The position numbers were made by a program, and so were the translations under genes. DNA of 64,000 bases from Streptomyces monomycini (lineage in GTDB: Bacteria > Actinomycetota > Actinomycetes > Streptomycetales > Streptomycetaceae), in assembly GCF_022271435.1 (NCBI RefSeq), contig NZ_JAFIQY010000006.1, positions 186,001 through 250,000 of the forward strand, written 5' to 3'. This document shows, one piece after another, positions 32,193 to 40,852 of this stretch (within the stretch, counting starts at the first letter, position 1; the number at the start of each line of letters is the position of its first letter). A model generated the notes under the pieces. That model had not been told where the DNA came from and searched no databases. It was given only the letters and a program-made list of their open reading frames with translations.

Positions 32193-32840
32193 CTACTTCT
32201 TGAGGTCCTCCAGGCAGAGGACGACCTTGCTGCGGTGCCTACGGCCGGTGGCTTCCGAGTAGGCGTTGTACTTCGTCAGGTCGCACAGCTTCTCGTCGGT
32301 GGTGTCGTCATGCACCTCGGCGACCTTGTAGGCGGCGCCGGAAGCGGAGCAGTCCACCTTCTCCAGGTCCGGCCGGACGGTCGTGCCGTTGTTCTTCATG
32401 CAGTCGCCGACGGCGGCCTTCTTGGCATCCGAGCTGAAGAAGGAGTTGAAGGCCGCCAGGCCTCCGAGCACCAGGCCGAGCACGACGAAGGTCATGACGA
32501 CGCGGGTGACCTTCCGGCCCGCGGTGTCCGGCCGTTGCGGCCTGGGCGGCTGGGGAGCCGGGCCCTGCGGCGGCATGCCGTACGGCTGCTGCTGGGGCGC
32601 CGCCTGCGGCCAGGGAACGCCGTGCTGCTGCGGCGCCTGCGGCGGGTACGCGTAGCCGCCTTGAGGCTGGCCGTACGGCGCCGGGGGAGCCTGCTGGGGC
32701 TGGCCGTAGGGGTTCGGCGCTTGCGGCGGCTGCCCGTACGGAGCGGTCGGTGCCTGCGGAGGCGGATTCTGTCCGTAGGGGCCCTGCCCATAGGGATGCT
32801 GTCCGTACGGGTTCTGGCCCGGAGGCGGCGGCGTGGTCAT
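32193..32840 (-). CDS. LppU/SCO3897-like membrane protein
   Basis: 215 residues. The first 105 are a cytoplasmic Pro/Gln/Tyr/Gly region of PYGQ-type repeats. A single membrane helix follows at about 113-133 (VVMTFVVLGLVLGGLAAFNSF), then an outer domain of about 80 residues with four Cys (GDCMKNNG, KVDCSAS, KLCDLTKY, VVLCLEDL) and the pattern VGDC...DCSAS.AYKV found in the LppU/SCO3897 family. The function is unknown. The position after cca is typical of Streptomyces. Confidence 0.85.
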   Translation of the reverse strand: MTTPPPPGQNPYGQHPYGQGPYGQNPPPQAPTAPYGQPPQAPNPYGQPQQAPPAPYGQPQGGYAYPPQAPQQHGVPWPQAAPQQQPYGMPPQGPAPQPPRPQRPDTAGRKVTRVVMTFVVLGLVLGGLAAFNSFFSSDAKKAAVGDCMKNNGTTVRPDLEKVDCSASGAAYKVAEVHDDTTDEKLCDLTKYNAYSEATGRRHRSKVVLCLEDLKK

Positions 32841-32970
32841 GGAGGTCCCCCTGATGAGCGATGCGTCATGTGTGTGCGAAGCACGTAACGTATCGGGTCG
32901 CGAGAGGGCCCAGGCGCCGCGCGTCAGGCGGGAAGGTGGCGGCAGGGCCCAGCTCCAGGAGGCCGCTGCC

Positions 32971-34230
32971 CTACCGTCGCAGGAAGCGCACCAGCGCCGC
33001 GGCGGTCGCCGCGTGCAGCAGGGCCACGCCGATGACGAGCAGGCTCGACCTGCCGTCCGGCGGCAGTATCAGCGCCGTCACGGCCGCGGCTCCGACGTAG
33101 GCGACGTTGAAGAGCATGTCGTAGACGGCGAAGACGCGACCGCGGAAGGCGTCGTCCACGGAGGACTGCACCACCGTGTCCGTGGCGATCTTGGCTGCCT
33201 GAGTACTGAGGCCGAGCACGAAGGCGGCCACCAGTATCGGGACGTAGGCGAAGGTCAGCTCCAGAGCGGGAGCCAGCACGGCCGACAGCCCCGCACAGCA
33301 CGCCATCCAGGCCAGGGGACCGACCCGGGCCACGGCCGGAGGGGTGACGACCGCGGCGGTGAAAAAGCCGGCCCCGGACACGACGACAGCGATCCCGAGG
33401 AGCGCCAGACCGTCCGCTTCGTCGGCGGACCAGGCGTACCGGCACAGTATCAGCACCGTCACCGTCAGCGCTCCGTAGCAGAAGCGCAGCACGGTCATCG
33501 CTGTCAGCGCCACCGCGGCGGTGCGGCGCTCGGCCAGGTGGCGCAGGCCTTCGCCCAGGCCACGGGCGGTGCTCGTCAGGGCGGCGCCCAACCGCGACCG
33601 GAGTCGTGCGGGGTCGGGCCCGAGCAGCCCCGGGGCCATCCGCAGGGAGGCTCCGGCAGCGCAGAGGTAGAGGGCCGCTGCCAGCACTACGACGACCGAG
33701 TTCGACTCGACGCCCGCGAGCCGGGCCGCGAAGGCGAGGCCACCGCCCGCGGTGGTCGCGAGGGTGCCGGCGGTCGGGGACAGCGAATTGGCCACCACCA
33801 GGCGTTCCGTACCGTCGACCACGCGGGGCAGAGCGGCCGAGAGTCCGGCCAGCACGAAGCGGTTGACGGCCATGACGGAGAGAGCGGACGCGTAGAAGAG
33901 CCAGTCCGGTACCTGAGCGGTGATCAGGGCCGCGGTCCCGACGGTCAGTGCGGTGCGCAGCAGGTTGCCGTACAACAGCACCTGCCGGCGGCGCCAGCGG
34001 TCGAGGAAGACGCCGGCGAAGGGGCCGAGCAGCGAGTACGGGAGCAGCAGGACCGCCATGGCCGAGGCGATGGCCGCGGGAGAAGCCTGTTTCTCGGGTG
34101 AGAAGACGACGTACGTGGCGAGCGCGACCTGGTAGACGCCGTCGGCGGCCTGGGAGAGCAGCCGCACGGCCAGCAGGGAGCGGAAGTCACGCAGCTGGAG
34201 CAGCATGCGGAGGTCGCGCACAACGGGCAT
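32971..34230 (-). CDS. MFS transporter
   Basis: About 419 residues with some 12 predicted membrane segments. The MFS loop motif appears as GVFLDRWRRRQVLLYGN near residue 70, and the N-terminus reads MPVVRDLRMLLQLRDFRSLLAVRLLSQAADG. I chose the ATG at 34228-34230; a GTG at 34254 would put the start inside the upstream hairpin. The substrate is unknown. The SCO3898-type permease is regularly found here in Streptomyces. Confidence 0.88.
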   Translation of the reverse strand: MPVVRDLRMLLQLRDFRSLLAVRLLSQAADGVYQVALATYVVFSPEKQASPAAIASAMAVLLLPYSLLGPFAGVFLDRWRRRQVLLYGNLLRTALTVGTAALITAQVPDWLFYASALSVMAVNRFVLAGLSAALPRVVDGTERLVVANSLSPTAGTLATTAGGGLAFAARLAGVESNSVVVVLAAALYLCAAGASLRMAPGLLGPDPARLRSRLGAALTSTARGLGEGLRHLAERRTAAVALTAMTVLRFCYGALTVTVLILCRYAWSADEADGLALLGIAVVVSGAGFFTAAVVTPPAVARVGPLAWMACCAGLSAVLAPALELTFAYVPILVAAFVLGLSTQAAKIATDTVVQSSVDDAFRGRVFAVYDMLFNVAYVGAAAVTALILPPDGRSSLLVIGVALLHAATAAALVRFLRR

Positions 34231-34248
34231 GAGGCCCAGCCTCACACA

Positions 34249-34289
34249 GCTCACAGGCCCCCGGACGGAATTTCCGGGGGCCTGTGAGC
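34249..34289 (-). terminator. Terminator after ino1
   Basis: A perfect 17-bp stem (34249-34265 with 34273-34289) and a 7-nt loop, 20 bp after the ino1 stop. No T-run follows. Confidence 0.8.
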
Positions 34290-34308
34290 ACGGGGCAGGG
34301 CGCGGAGC

Positions 34309-35391
34309 TTAGCGCTCGACCTCGCCCTTGATGAACTTCTCGACGTTCACGTGCGCCTCGTCGTCGAAGTACTGCACCGGCGGCGACTTCATGAAGTACG
34401 AGGACGCGGAGAGCACCGGGCCGCCGATGCCGCGGTCCTTGGCGATCTTCGCGGCACGCAGGGCGTCGATGATGACACCGGCGGAATTCGGGGAGTCCCA
34501 GACCTCCAGCTTGTACTCCAGGTTCAGCGGGACGTCACCGAAGGCGCGGCCCTCCAGGCGCACATAGGCCCACTTGCGGTCGTCCAGCCAGGCGACGAAG
34601 TCCGACGGGCCGATGTGGACGTTGTCCTCGCCCAGCTCGCGGTCGCGGATCTGCGAGGTGACGGCCTGGGTCTTGGAGATCTTCTTGGACTCCAGGCGCT
34701 CACGCTCGAGCATGTTCTTGAAGTCCATGTTGCCGCCGACGTTCAGCTGCATCGTGCGGTCCAGGACGACGCCCCGGTCCTCGAAGAGCTTGGCCATCAC
34801 GCGGTGCGTGATCGTGGCGCCGACCTGGGACTTGATGTCGTCACCGACGATCGGCACACCCGCCTCGGTGAACTTGTCCGCCCACTCCTTGGTACCGGCG
34901 ATGAAGACCGGGAGGGCGTTGACGAAGGCGACCTTGGCGTCGATGGCGCACTGCGCGTAGAACTTCGCGGCGTCCTCGGAGCCGACGGGCAGGTAGCACA
35001 CCAGGACGTCGACCTGCTGGTCCTTGAGGACCTGGACGATGTCGACCGGCGTCTCGTCGGACTCCTCGATGGTCTGGCGGTAGTACTTGCCCAGGCCGTC
35101 CATGGTGTGGCCGCGCTGGACGGTCACGCCGGAGTTCGGCACGTCGCAGATCTTGATGGTGTTGTTCTCGCTGGCACCGATGGCGTCCGCCAGGTCGAGG
35201 CCGACCTTCTTGGCGTCGACGTCGAAAGCGGCCACGAACTCGATGTCACGCACGTGGTAGTCGCCGAACTGCACATGCATCAGGCCGGGCACGCGGGTGT
35301 CCGGGTCTGCGTCCTTGTAGTACTCGACGCCCTGTACCAGCGAGGCGGCGCAGTTGCCCACGCCGGCGATGGCTACGCGAACCGAACCCAT
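34309..35391 (-). CDS. ino1: Inositol-3-phosphate synthase
   Basis: The enzyme converts glucose 6-phosphate to 1D-myo-inositol 3-phosphate using NAD, the first step to phosphatidylinositol and mycothiol in Actinobacteria. 360 residues from the ATG at 35389-35391 ([21 protein letters not shown]), with GGGAG upstream. An in-frame start at 35418 is poorer. Conserved blocks include GVEYYKD, the NAD domain, [29 protein letters not shown] and the C-terminal domain [32 protein letters not shown]. It lies 49 bp after padR, so regulation by PadR is likely. Confidence 0.95.
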   Translation of the reverse strand: MGSVRVAIAGVGNCAASLVQGVEYYKDADPDTRVPGLMHVQFGDYHVRDIEFVAAFDVDAKKVGLDLADAIGASENNTIKICDVPNSGVTVQRGHTMDGLGKYYRQTIEESDETPVDIVQVLKDQQVDVLVCYLPVGSEDAAKFYAQCAIDAKVAFVNALPVFIAGTKEWADKFTEAGVPIVGDDIKSQVGATITHRVMAKLFEDRGVVLDRTMQLNVGGNMDFKNMLERERLESKKISKTQAVTSQIRDRELGEDNVHIGPSDFVAWLDDRKWAYVRLEGRAFGDVPLNLEYKLEVWDSPNSAGVIIDALRAAKIAKDRGIGGPVLSASSYFMKSPPVQYFDDEAHVNVEKFIKGEVER

Positions 35392-35439
35392 TCCGGTTGC
35401 TCCCTGTGATCTCGACAAGGTTCCGCTGACTGCGGGACC

Positions 35440-36111
35440 TCATGTGGTGGTGTCATCGGACGGGCCCGGCCGGGAACCACCCCGACGCCGGGGCAGGCCG
35501 TCCGCGTCTCCTGACGTGTCCTTCTGGTGCTGCTCGGCAGGGTCGACGGCGCGCTGGTCGCGACCGGCGCGCTCGCTCTCGATCAGCTCGTTGAGCCACC
35601 GGACCTCGCGTTCCACGGACTCCATGCCGTGCCGCTGAAGTTCGAGGGTGTAGTCGTCGAGCCGCTCGCGCGAACGGGCCAGGGAGGTGCGCATCTTTTC
35701 GAGGCGCTCCTCCAGCCGGCTGCGGCGGCCTTCGAGGACCCGCATCCGTACGTCGCGCGAGGTCTGCCCGAAGAAGGCGAAGCGGACGCCGAAGTGCTCG
35801 TCCTCCCACGCGTCCGGACCGGAGTGGGCGAGCAGCTCCTCGAAGTGGCTCTTCCCCTCCGCCGTCAGCCGGTAGACGATCTTCGCCCGGCGGCCGGTGA
35901 GCGACGCGGGCTCCGGGGAGCCGCCCGTCTCCTCGGTCAGCCAGCCGTTGGCGACCAGCGCCTTCAGGCAGGGATAGAGCGTGCCGTAGCTGAACGCACG
36001 GAAGACCCCCAGCGAGGTGTTGAGTCGTTTGCGCAGCTCATAGCCGTGCATGGGGGACTCGCGGAGCAGTCCGAGGACGGCGAACTCAAGGATGCCGGAC
36101 CGCCTGCTCAT
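35440..36111 (-). CDS. PadR family transcriptional regulator
   Basis: 223 residues from the ATG at 36109-36111, with a perfect AAGGAGG five bases upstream. The N-terminal winged helix (ILEFAVLGLLRESPMHGYELRKRLNTSLGVFRAFSYGTLYPCLKAL) is typical of PadR, and a coiled-coil C-terminal domain (RSRLEERLEKMRTSLARSRERLDDY) should mediate dimerisation. The gene is first in an operon with ino1. A palindromic operator sits 41 bp upstream of the start. Confidence 0.92.
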   Translation of the reverse strand: MSRRSGILEFAVLGLLRESPMHGYELRKRLNTSLGVFRAFSYGTLYPCLKALVANGWLTEETGGSPEPASLTGRRAKIVYRLTAEGKSHFEELLAHSGPDAWEDEHFGVRFAFFGQTSRDVRMRVLEGRRSRLEERLEKMRTSLARSRERLDDYTLELQRHGMESVEREVRWLNELIESERAGRDQRAVDPAEQHQKDTSGDADGLPRRRGGSRPGPSDDTTT

Positions 36112-36151
36112 GTCCGCCTCCTTGGTCTCGTGCGCTCTTTATGCCGAGCTG

Positions 36152-36170
36152 ATGTATCGATCCGATACAT
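36152..36170. promoter_or_regulatory. Candidate PadR operator
   Basis: ATGTATCG-ATC-CGATACAT, a perfect inverted repeat of 8-bp arms with a 3-bp spacer. PadR regulators are known to bind ATGT...ACAT dyads. It lies between padR and the divergent penicillin-binding protein gene. Confidence 0.75.
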
Positions 36171-36313
36171 CCAGACGATAGATCGGCCCCAGGGGAGGAA
36201 CAAGAGGGGGGACGGTGAACGCCATCACATCACCGTTTCGTTCTACCCAACCTGACTGATTTGGAGTGAATTTCAACAGTGGGCAGGTTTTGGCCGTGCG
36301 TAGTCTGTGCGCC

Positions 36314-36445
36314 ATGCAAACTGCCGGGAACCGTGGGGCGGAACATGACGTCCCCGTCCTCGGTGTAGTGCGACCCCATGCGCCACATGGGTGCCGTACG
36401 TCGGGGGGACCTGAAGCCAACTGCCGCCTTCAGGCGACGAGATAG
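36314..36445 (+). CDS. Possible leaderless 43-residue small protein upstream of the PBP gene
   Basis: An ATG at 36314 lies seven bases after TAGTCT (36301-36306), the spacing expected when transcription starts at the A of the ATG. The frame encodes 43 residues (MQTAGNRGAEHDVPVLGVV at its start), contains two Cys and two His-rich spots, and ends at TAG 36443-36445, 31 bp before the PBP start. It has no ribosome site, as in leaderless genes. I do not recognise it; it could be a regulatory upstream frame or a chance frame. Confidence 0.45.
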   Translation: MQTAGNRGAEHDVPVLGVVRPHAPHGCRTSGGPEANCRLQATR

Positions 36446-36476
36446 ATAGCGCGCCTGCCCGAGGAGTATTCGTTCC

Positions 36477-39173
36477 ATGAGCGAGCACCGTCGCAAACCG
36501 CCCCAGCCGCAGGGCGGCGGACGTGCTGCGGCCCGACGAGCCGCACAGCAACCACCCGGGCGCCGCGCCGCGCCCACCCGCGGCTCCGCACCTGCCCCCG
36601 GCGCCGACTCCGGAGCGTACGGGCAGGAACGGCCGGCCGGCGGCAGAGCCGAGGCCCGGCGCGCCGCCCAACGCGGCGGCCGACGGCGTGCCTCCGACGC
36701 GGCGGCGATGGCCTCGGGCAGTGGCCACGGCGGCCGCGGCGGCGGACGCCGCGGTGGTGGCGGTGGCGGTGGTGATGAAGGCGGCCGCGGACGTGGCCGG
36801 GGCGCAGGCAGGCCCGGCAAGAAGCGGATCATCGACTATCCGAGAGCCGGGAAGATCGGCTGGCGCCGGTTCGTGCCCTCGTGGAAGCAGACCCTCGGCA
36901 CCTGCATCGGGTTTCTGGCACTGATCGTCGGAGCGTCCGGTATCGCACTGGCCTACGTGGACATTCCGGACCCGCAGAAGGCGTCGCAGCTGCAGAAGAA
37001 CGTCTACTACTGGTCCAACGGCAAGCCGATGGTCGTCGCCGGCGGTGGTGAACTCAACCGGCAGATCGTACCGATCTCCTCCATCCCCGCGACCATGCAG
37101 GACGCGGTGATCTCGGCTGAGAACGCCTCCTTCTACGAGGACTCGGGCATCGACCCGATGGGCATCGCGCGTGCCGTCTTCAACATGGCCAGGGGCGGTG
37201 AGACCCAGAGTGGTTCCACCATCACCCAGCAGTACGTGAAGAACACCTACCTCGACCAGTCGCAGACCATCAAGCGCAAGCTCACCGAGCTGTTCATCTC
37301 GGTGAAGGTGGGCATCAAGGAGGATAAGAAGGACATCCTGGCGGGCTACCTCAACACCGCCTACTACGGCCGCGGTGCGTATGGCATCCAGGCCGCGTCC
37401 CGGGCGTACTACGGCAAGGATTGCGACAAGCTCACCCCGAGTGAGAGCGCCTTCATGGCCGCACTGCTCAACGGCCCCAACCTGTACGACCCGTACATCA
37501 CCACGGAGACCAAGGGCGCGAACCTCAAGCGCGCCGAGTACCGCTGGAAGTGGACGCTGGACCGCGAGGTCGAGGTGGGCCGGATGAAGAAGCCGGACCG
37601 GGACCAGATCAAGGATTTCCCGATGCCGCTGAAGCCCAAGAAGGCCATGGACCTCCGCGGCCAGAAGGGCTACCTGGTCGACCTGGCCAACAACTACATC
37701 ACGGCCAACACCAAGATCACGGACGCCATGCTCAAGAAGGGCGGCTACGAGATCCACACGACCTTCGACGAGAAGCAGGTCAACGAGCTCGCGGCGTCGG
37801 TGGACAAGGTCACCAAGGAACACATCGATCCGGACAAGCGCGAGGTGGACAAGCACGTCCAGTTCGGCGGCGCCTCGGTCGAACCGGGCACCGGCAAGAT
37901 CGTCGCCATCTACGGCGGCAAGGACGCGACCCAGCACTACACGAACAACGCCGACTACACCGGTGTCCAGGTCGGCTCCACCTTCAAGCCGTTCGTGCTG
38001 GCGTCGGCGATGAGCGAGGGCGTACGGGATCCGCACAATCCCGAACGCCGTACGCGGGTCTCGCCGAACAGCATCTACAACGGTGACAACAAGCTGAAGC
38101 TGCTCAACTACGACGGGACCGTCTGGCACGACAAGGACGGCAAGGAGTGGCACCAGGCGAACGACGGCAACGAGGACAAGGGCAAGGTCACGCTCCGCAC
38201 CGCCATGCAGTTCTCGGTGAACACCCCGTACATCCAGCTCGGCATGGACGTCGGCCGGGACAAGGTGAAGGAAGCGGCCATCGCCGCGGGACTCCGCGAC
38301 GACCAGAGCATGGCGAAGACCACCCCGGCCTTCTCGCTGGGCACCTCGGCGCCGAGCGCGATCCGGCTGGCCGGCGCCTACGCCACCTTCGCCGCCAGCG
38401 GGCAGCAGGACGACCCGTACTCGGTCGAGTCCGTCGAGAAGGACGGCCAGACCAAGTACGAGCACACCAAGAAGCCCAAGACGGGCTTCAGCGCCGCGGT
38501 CGCCGACAACGTGACGGACGTGCTGAAGACCGTGGTGGAGAAGGGCACCGGTACGGCGGCGAAGCTGCCCGACGGGCGTGAGGCGGCCGGCAAGACCGGT
38601 ACCACCGACGACAACAAGTCGGCCTGGTTCGCCGGCTACACCAAGCAGCTGGCCACCACGATCGGCATGTGGCGGGTGGACGACCAGGCCAAGCAGCAGC
38701 AGTTCCTCAAGATGTACGGCGTGGGCGGCGAGAAGAAGGTCCACGGTGCGTCGTTCCCGGCCCGTATCTGGGCGGACTACATGGCGCAGGTCATGAAGGG
38801 CAAGAAGCTCGAACGCTTCCCGCAGCCCGCGCCGATCGGCCAGACGGTCTACGGGGACGGTATGAGCCCGTCGCCGAAGCCCACCCCGTCCGCTCCCCCG
38901 CCCAGCTCCCCGACGCCCACCCCGACCAAGTCCGCACCGGCCAGTCCCACGCCCACCCCCACGCCGACCAACACGTGCGCGGACTGGGACCTCAACTGCC
39001 GGACCCACGGTGGCGCGAACGGTGGGGACACCGGTGGACGTCCGGGCGGTGGAGATTCCGGCGGCAACACTCCGACACCCGATCCGGGCACCGGTGGGCC
39101 CGGGGGCGACGAAGGCGGCATCTTCGGCCACCCGGCCGGCGGCTCGGCGTCAGGCGGACGACGCGACTACTGA
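36477..39173 (+). CDS. Bifunctional (class A) penicillin-binding protein
   Basis: 898 residues from ATG 36477. The N-terminal 125 residues are a Gly/Arg/Pro-rich cytoplasmic tail. One membrane helix follows (TCIGFLALIVGASGIALAYV, about 141-160), then the GT51 transglycosylase with the catalytic Glu in SAENASFYEDSGIDPMG and the motif GSTITQQYVKN, and the transpeptidase with SxxK as STFKPF (Ser about 501), SxN as SVNTPY (about 580) and KTG as GKTGTT (about 705). The tail is Pro/Thr/Ser-rich and Gly-rich. It polymerises and crosslinks peptidoglycan. Confidence 0.95.
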   Translation: MSEHRRKPPQPQGGGRAAARRAAQQPPGRRAAPTRGSAPAPGADSGAYGQERPAGGRAEARRAAQRGGRRRASDAAAMASGSGHGGRGGGRRGGGGGGGDEGGRGRGRGAGRPGKKRIIDYPRAGKIGWRRFVPSWKQTLGTCIGFLALIVGASGIALAYVDIPDPQKASQLQKNVYYWSNGKPMVVAGGGELNRQIVPISSIPATMQDAVISAENASFYEDSGIDPMGIARAVFNMARGGETQSGSTITQQYVKNTYLDQSQTIKRKLTELFISVKVGIKEDKKDILAGYLNTAYYGRGAYGIQAASRAYYGKDCDKLTPSESAFMAALLNGPNLYDPYITTETKGANLKRAEYRWKWTLDREVEVGRMKKPDRDQIKDFPMPLKPKKAMDLRGQKGYLVDLANNYITANTKITDAMLKKGGYEIHTTFDEKQVNELAASVDKVTKEHIDPDKREVDKHVQFGGASVEPGTGKIVAIYGGKDATQHYTNNADYTGVQVGSTFKPFVLASAMSEGVRDPHNPERRTRVSPNSIYNGDNKLKLLNYDGTVWHDKDGKEWHQANDGNEDKGKVTLRTAMQFSVNTPYIQLGMDVGRDKVKEAAIAAGLRDDQSMAKTTPAFSLGTSAPSAIRLAGAYATFAASGQQDDPYSVESVEKDGQTKYEHTKKPKTGFSAAVADNVTDVLKTVVEKGTGTAAKLPDGREAAGKTGTTDDNKSAWFAGYTKQLATTIGMWRVDDQAKQQQFLKMYGVGGEKKVHGASFPARIWADYMAQVMKGKKLERFPQPAPIGQTVYGDGMSPSPKPTPSAPPPSSPTPTPTKSAPASPTPTPTPTNTCADWDLNCRTHGGANGGDTGGRPGGGDSGGNTPTPDPGTGGPGGDEGGIFGHPAGGSASGGRRDY

Positions 39174-39182
39174 CCGGTGACT

Positions 39183-39196
39183 GTTTCACGTGAAAC
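39183..39196. other. parS: parS site after the PBP gene
   Basis: Exact GTTTCACGTGAAAC, 9 bp past the PBP stop and just before its terminator. Confidence 0.95.
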
Positions 39197-39200
39197 ATGA

Positions 39201-39245
39201 CGGAGAAGCCCCCGGACCCGTGCATACGGGCCGGGGGCTTCTCCG
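39201..39245 (+). terminator. Terminator after the PBP gene
   Basis: A 15-bp stem (39201-39215 with 39231-39245), with extra inner pairing CCCGT/ACGGG. It follows the parS site immediately. Confidence 0.8.
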
Positions 39246-39279
39246 CGTTCGGCCCCGGGCCGTACGGCAGGATGGGCGC

Positions 39280-40761
39280 ATGACGAGCGTGCGACAGGAC
39301 GAGCCCGTACGGCCCACGCGGCGGGACGAGGTGGCGGCGGCCGGCAGCGAGCTGATCGGTGGCCGTGCCGGGCGGCGCGCGGTCTTCGGCACGGGCTGGT
39401 GGAGCCCGGTACACGTCATCGCGCTCGTCATGATCGGGATGTTCGCGCTCGGCATGGTGCAGAAGCTGCCGTGTTACGAGAGCGGCTGGTTCTTCGGCGC
39501 CACCAGCCAGTACACCCACGCCTGCTACTCCGACATCCCCCACCTGTACGCGGGCCGCGGCTTCGCCGACGGTCTGATCCCGTACTTCGACAGGCTGCCC
39601 GGCGAGATGGAGTACCTCGAATACCCGGTGCTGACCGGTGTGTTCATGGAGGCCGCTTCCTGGCTGACCCCGCACGGCGGCTCCATGCAGGAGCGTGAGC
39701 AGATCTACTGGCTGGTCAACGCGGGTCTGCTGATGGCCTGTGCCGCGGTCCTCGCCGTCTGCGTGGCACGCACCCACCGCCGACGCCCCTGGGACGGCCT
39801 CCTGGTCGCCCTCGCTCCCGCCCTCGCGCTCACGGCCACCATCAACTGGGACCTCCTGGCCGTCGCGCTGACCGCCGTAGGGATGCTGATGTGGTCGCGC
39901 AGCCGGGCCCTCGCCGCAGGCGTGTTCATCGGGCTGGCGACCGCCGCGAAGCTGTACCCGGTTCTGCTGCTCGGCCCGCTGCTCGTCCTGTGCTGGCGGG
40001 CCGGGCAGTGGCGTACCTACGGCAAAGCCGTGGCCGGTGCCGCGGCCGCGTGGCTGGTCGTCAACGTGCCGGTGATGATCACGCACGACGGTTCCGGATT
40101 CCACCTCCGTGCGGGCTGGGCGAAGTTCTACACCTTCAGCCAGGAACGGCCCATCGACTTCGGATCGATCTGGCTGCTCATCTCCCAGCGCACCGGCAAT
40201 CCGCTGGAGGACGCGAACACCTACGCGACGGTGTTGATGATCCTGGGGTGCGGTGCTCTGGCGCTCCTCACCTTCTACGCTCCGCGCCGGCCACGGTTCG
40301 CGCAGCTCGCCTTCCTGGTCGTCGCGCTGTTCATCCTCACCAACAAGGTCTACTCGCCGCAGTACGTGCTGTGGCTGATCCCGCTCGCCGCGCTGGCACG
40401 GCCGCGCTGGCGTGACTTCCTGGTGTGGCAGGCGTGCGAGGTCATGTACTTCCTCGGCATCTGGCTGTACCTGGCCTACACCGGCAACGGCGACAAGCAC
40501 CAGGGCCTGCCGCTGGAGGGCTACCAGCTGGCCATGGCACTGCACCTGCTGGGGACGTTGTACCTGTGCGCCGTGGTGGTACGTGACGTCCTGCTGCCCG
40601 AGCGGGACGTCGTACGCAAGGACGGTGAGGACGACCCGTCGGGCGGCGTGCTGGACCACGCCCCGGACGTCTTCGTGCTCGGCCGTGCGCAGCACCTGTC
40701 ACGGCACGCTGTGCAGTTCGAAGGAGCATCACAGGTGCGCTGGGGCGCGGCCCGGAAGTGA
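39280..40761 (+). CDS. GT87-like membrane glycosyltransferase
   Basis: 493 residues from ATG 39280, which may be leaderless (CAGGAT at 39268-39273 is close upstream). It has about ten membrane segments and the pattern of the GT87 mannosyltransferase family: EYPVLTGVFME, NAGLLMACAAVLAVCV, LALTATINWDLLAVALTAVGML and the late KVYSPQYVLWLIPLAAL. Such enzymes use polyprenyl-phosphate-mannose on the outer side of the membrane. The acceptor is unknown. The SCO-type order places it between the PBP and femX genes. Confidence 0.82.
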   Translation: MTSVRQDEPVRPTRRDEVAAAGSELIGGRAGRRAVFGTGWWSPVHVIALVMIGMFALGMVQKLPCYESGWFFGATSQYTHACYSDIPHLYAGRGFADGLIPYFDRLPGEMEYLEYPVLTGVFMEAASWLTPHGGSMQEREQIYWLVNAGLLMACAAVLAVCVARTHRRRPWDGLLVALAPALALTATINWDLLAVALTAVGMLMWSRSRALAAGVFIGLATAAKLYPVLLLGPLLVLCWRAGQWRTYGKAVAGAAAAWLVVNVPVMITHDGSGFHLRAGWAKFYTFSQERPIDFGSIWLLISQRTGNPLEDANTYATVLMILGCGALALLTFYAPRRPRFAQLAFLVVALFILTNKVYSPQYVLWLIPLAALARPRWRDFLVWQACEVMYFLGIWLYLAYTGNGDKHQGLPLEGYQLAMALHLLGTLYLCAVVVRDVLLPERDVVRKDGEDDPSGGVLDHAPDVFVLGRAQHLSRHAVQFEGASQVRWGAARK

Positions 40762-40789
40762 CCGGGCCGGCGTCGACGCGTACGGAACA

Positions 40790-40826
40790 GGCCCGGGGCC
40801 GCAGATCTGCTCTGCGGCCCCGGGCC
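40790..40826. terminator. Bidirectional terminator between convergent genes
   Basis: A perfect 15-bp stem (40790-40804 with 40812-40826) and a 7-nt loop, flanked by a further short complementary pair. Confidence 0.88.
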
Positions 40827-40852
40827 CGTTGTTCCGTGTGAGCGACCGCGGC

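Larger units (their letters stand above)
36112..36476. other. padR-PBP divergent gap
   Basis: This 365-bp gap holds the PadR operator (36152-36170), a candidate -10 TAGTCT at 36301-36306 and the small leaderless frame at 36314-36445, then the leader of the penicillin-binding protein gene with GGAG (36462-36466) before its ATG. Confidence 0.6.
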
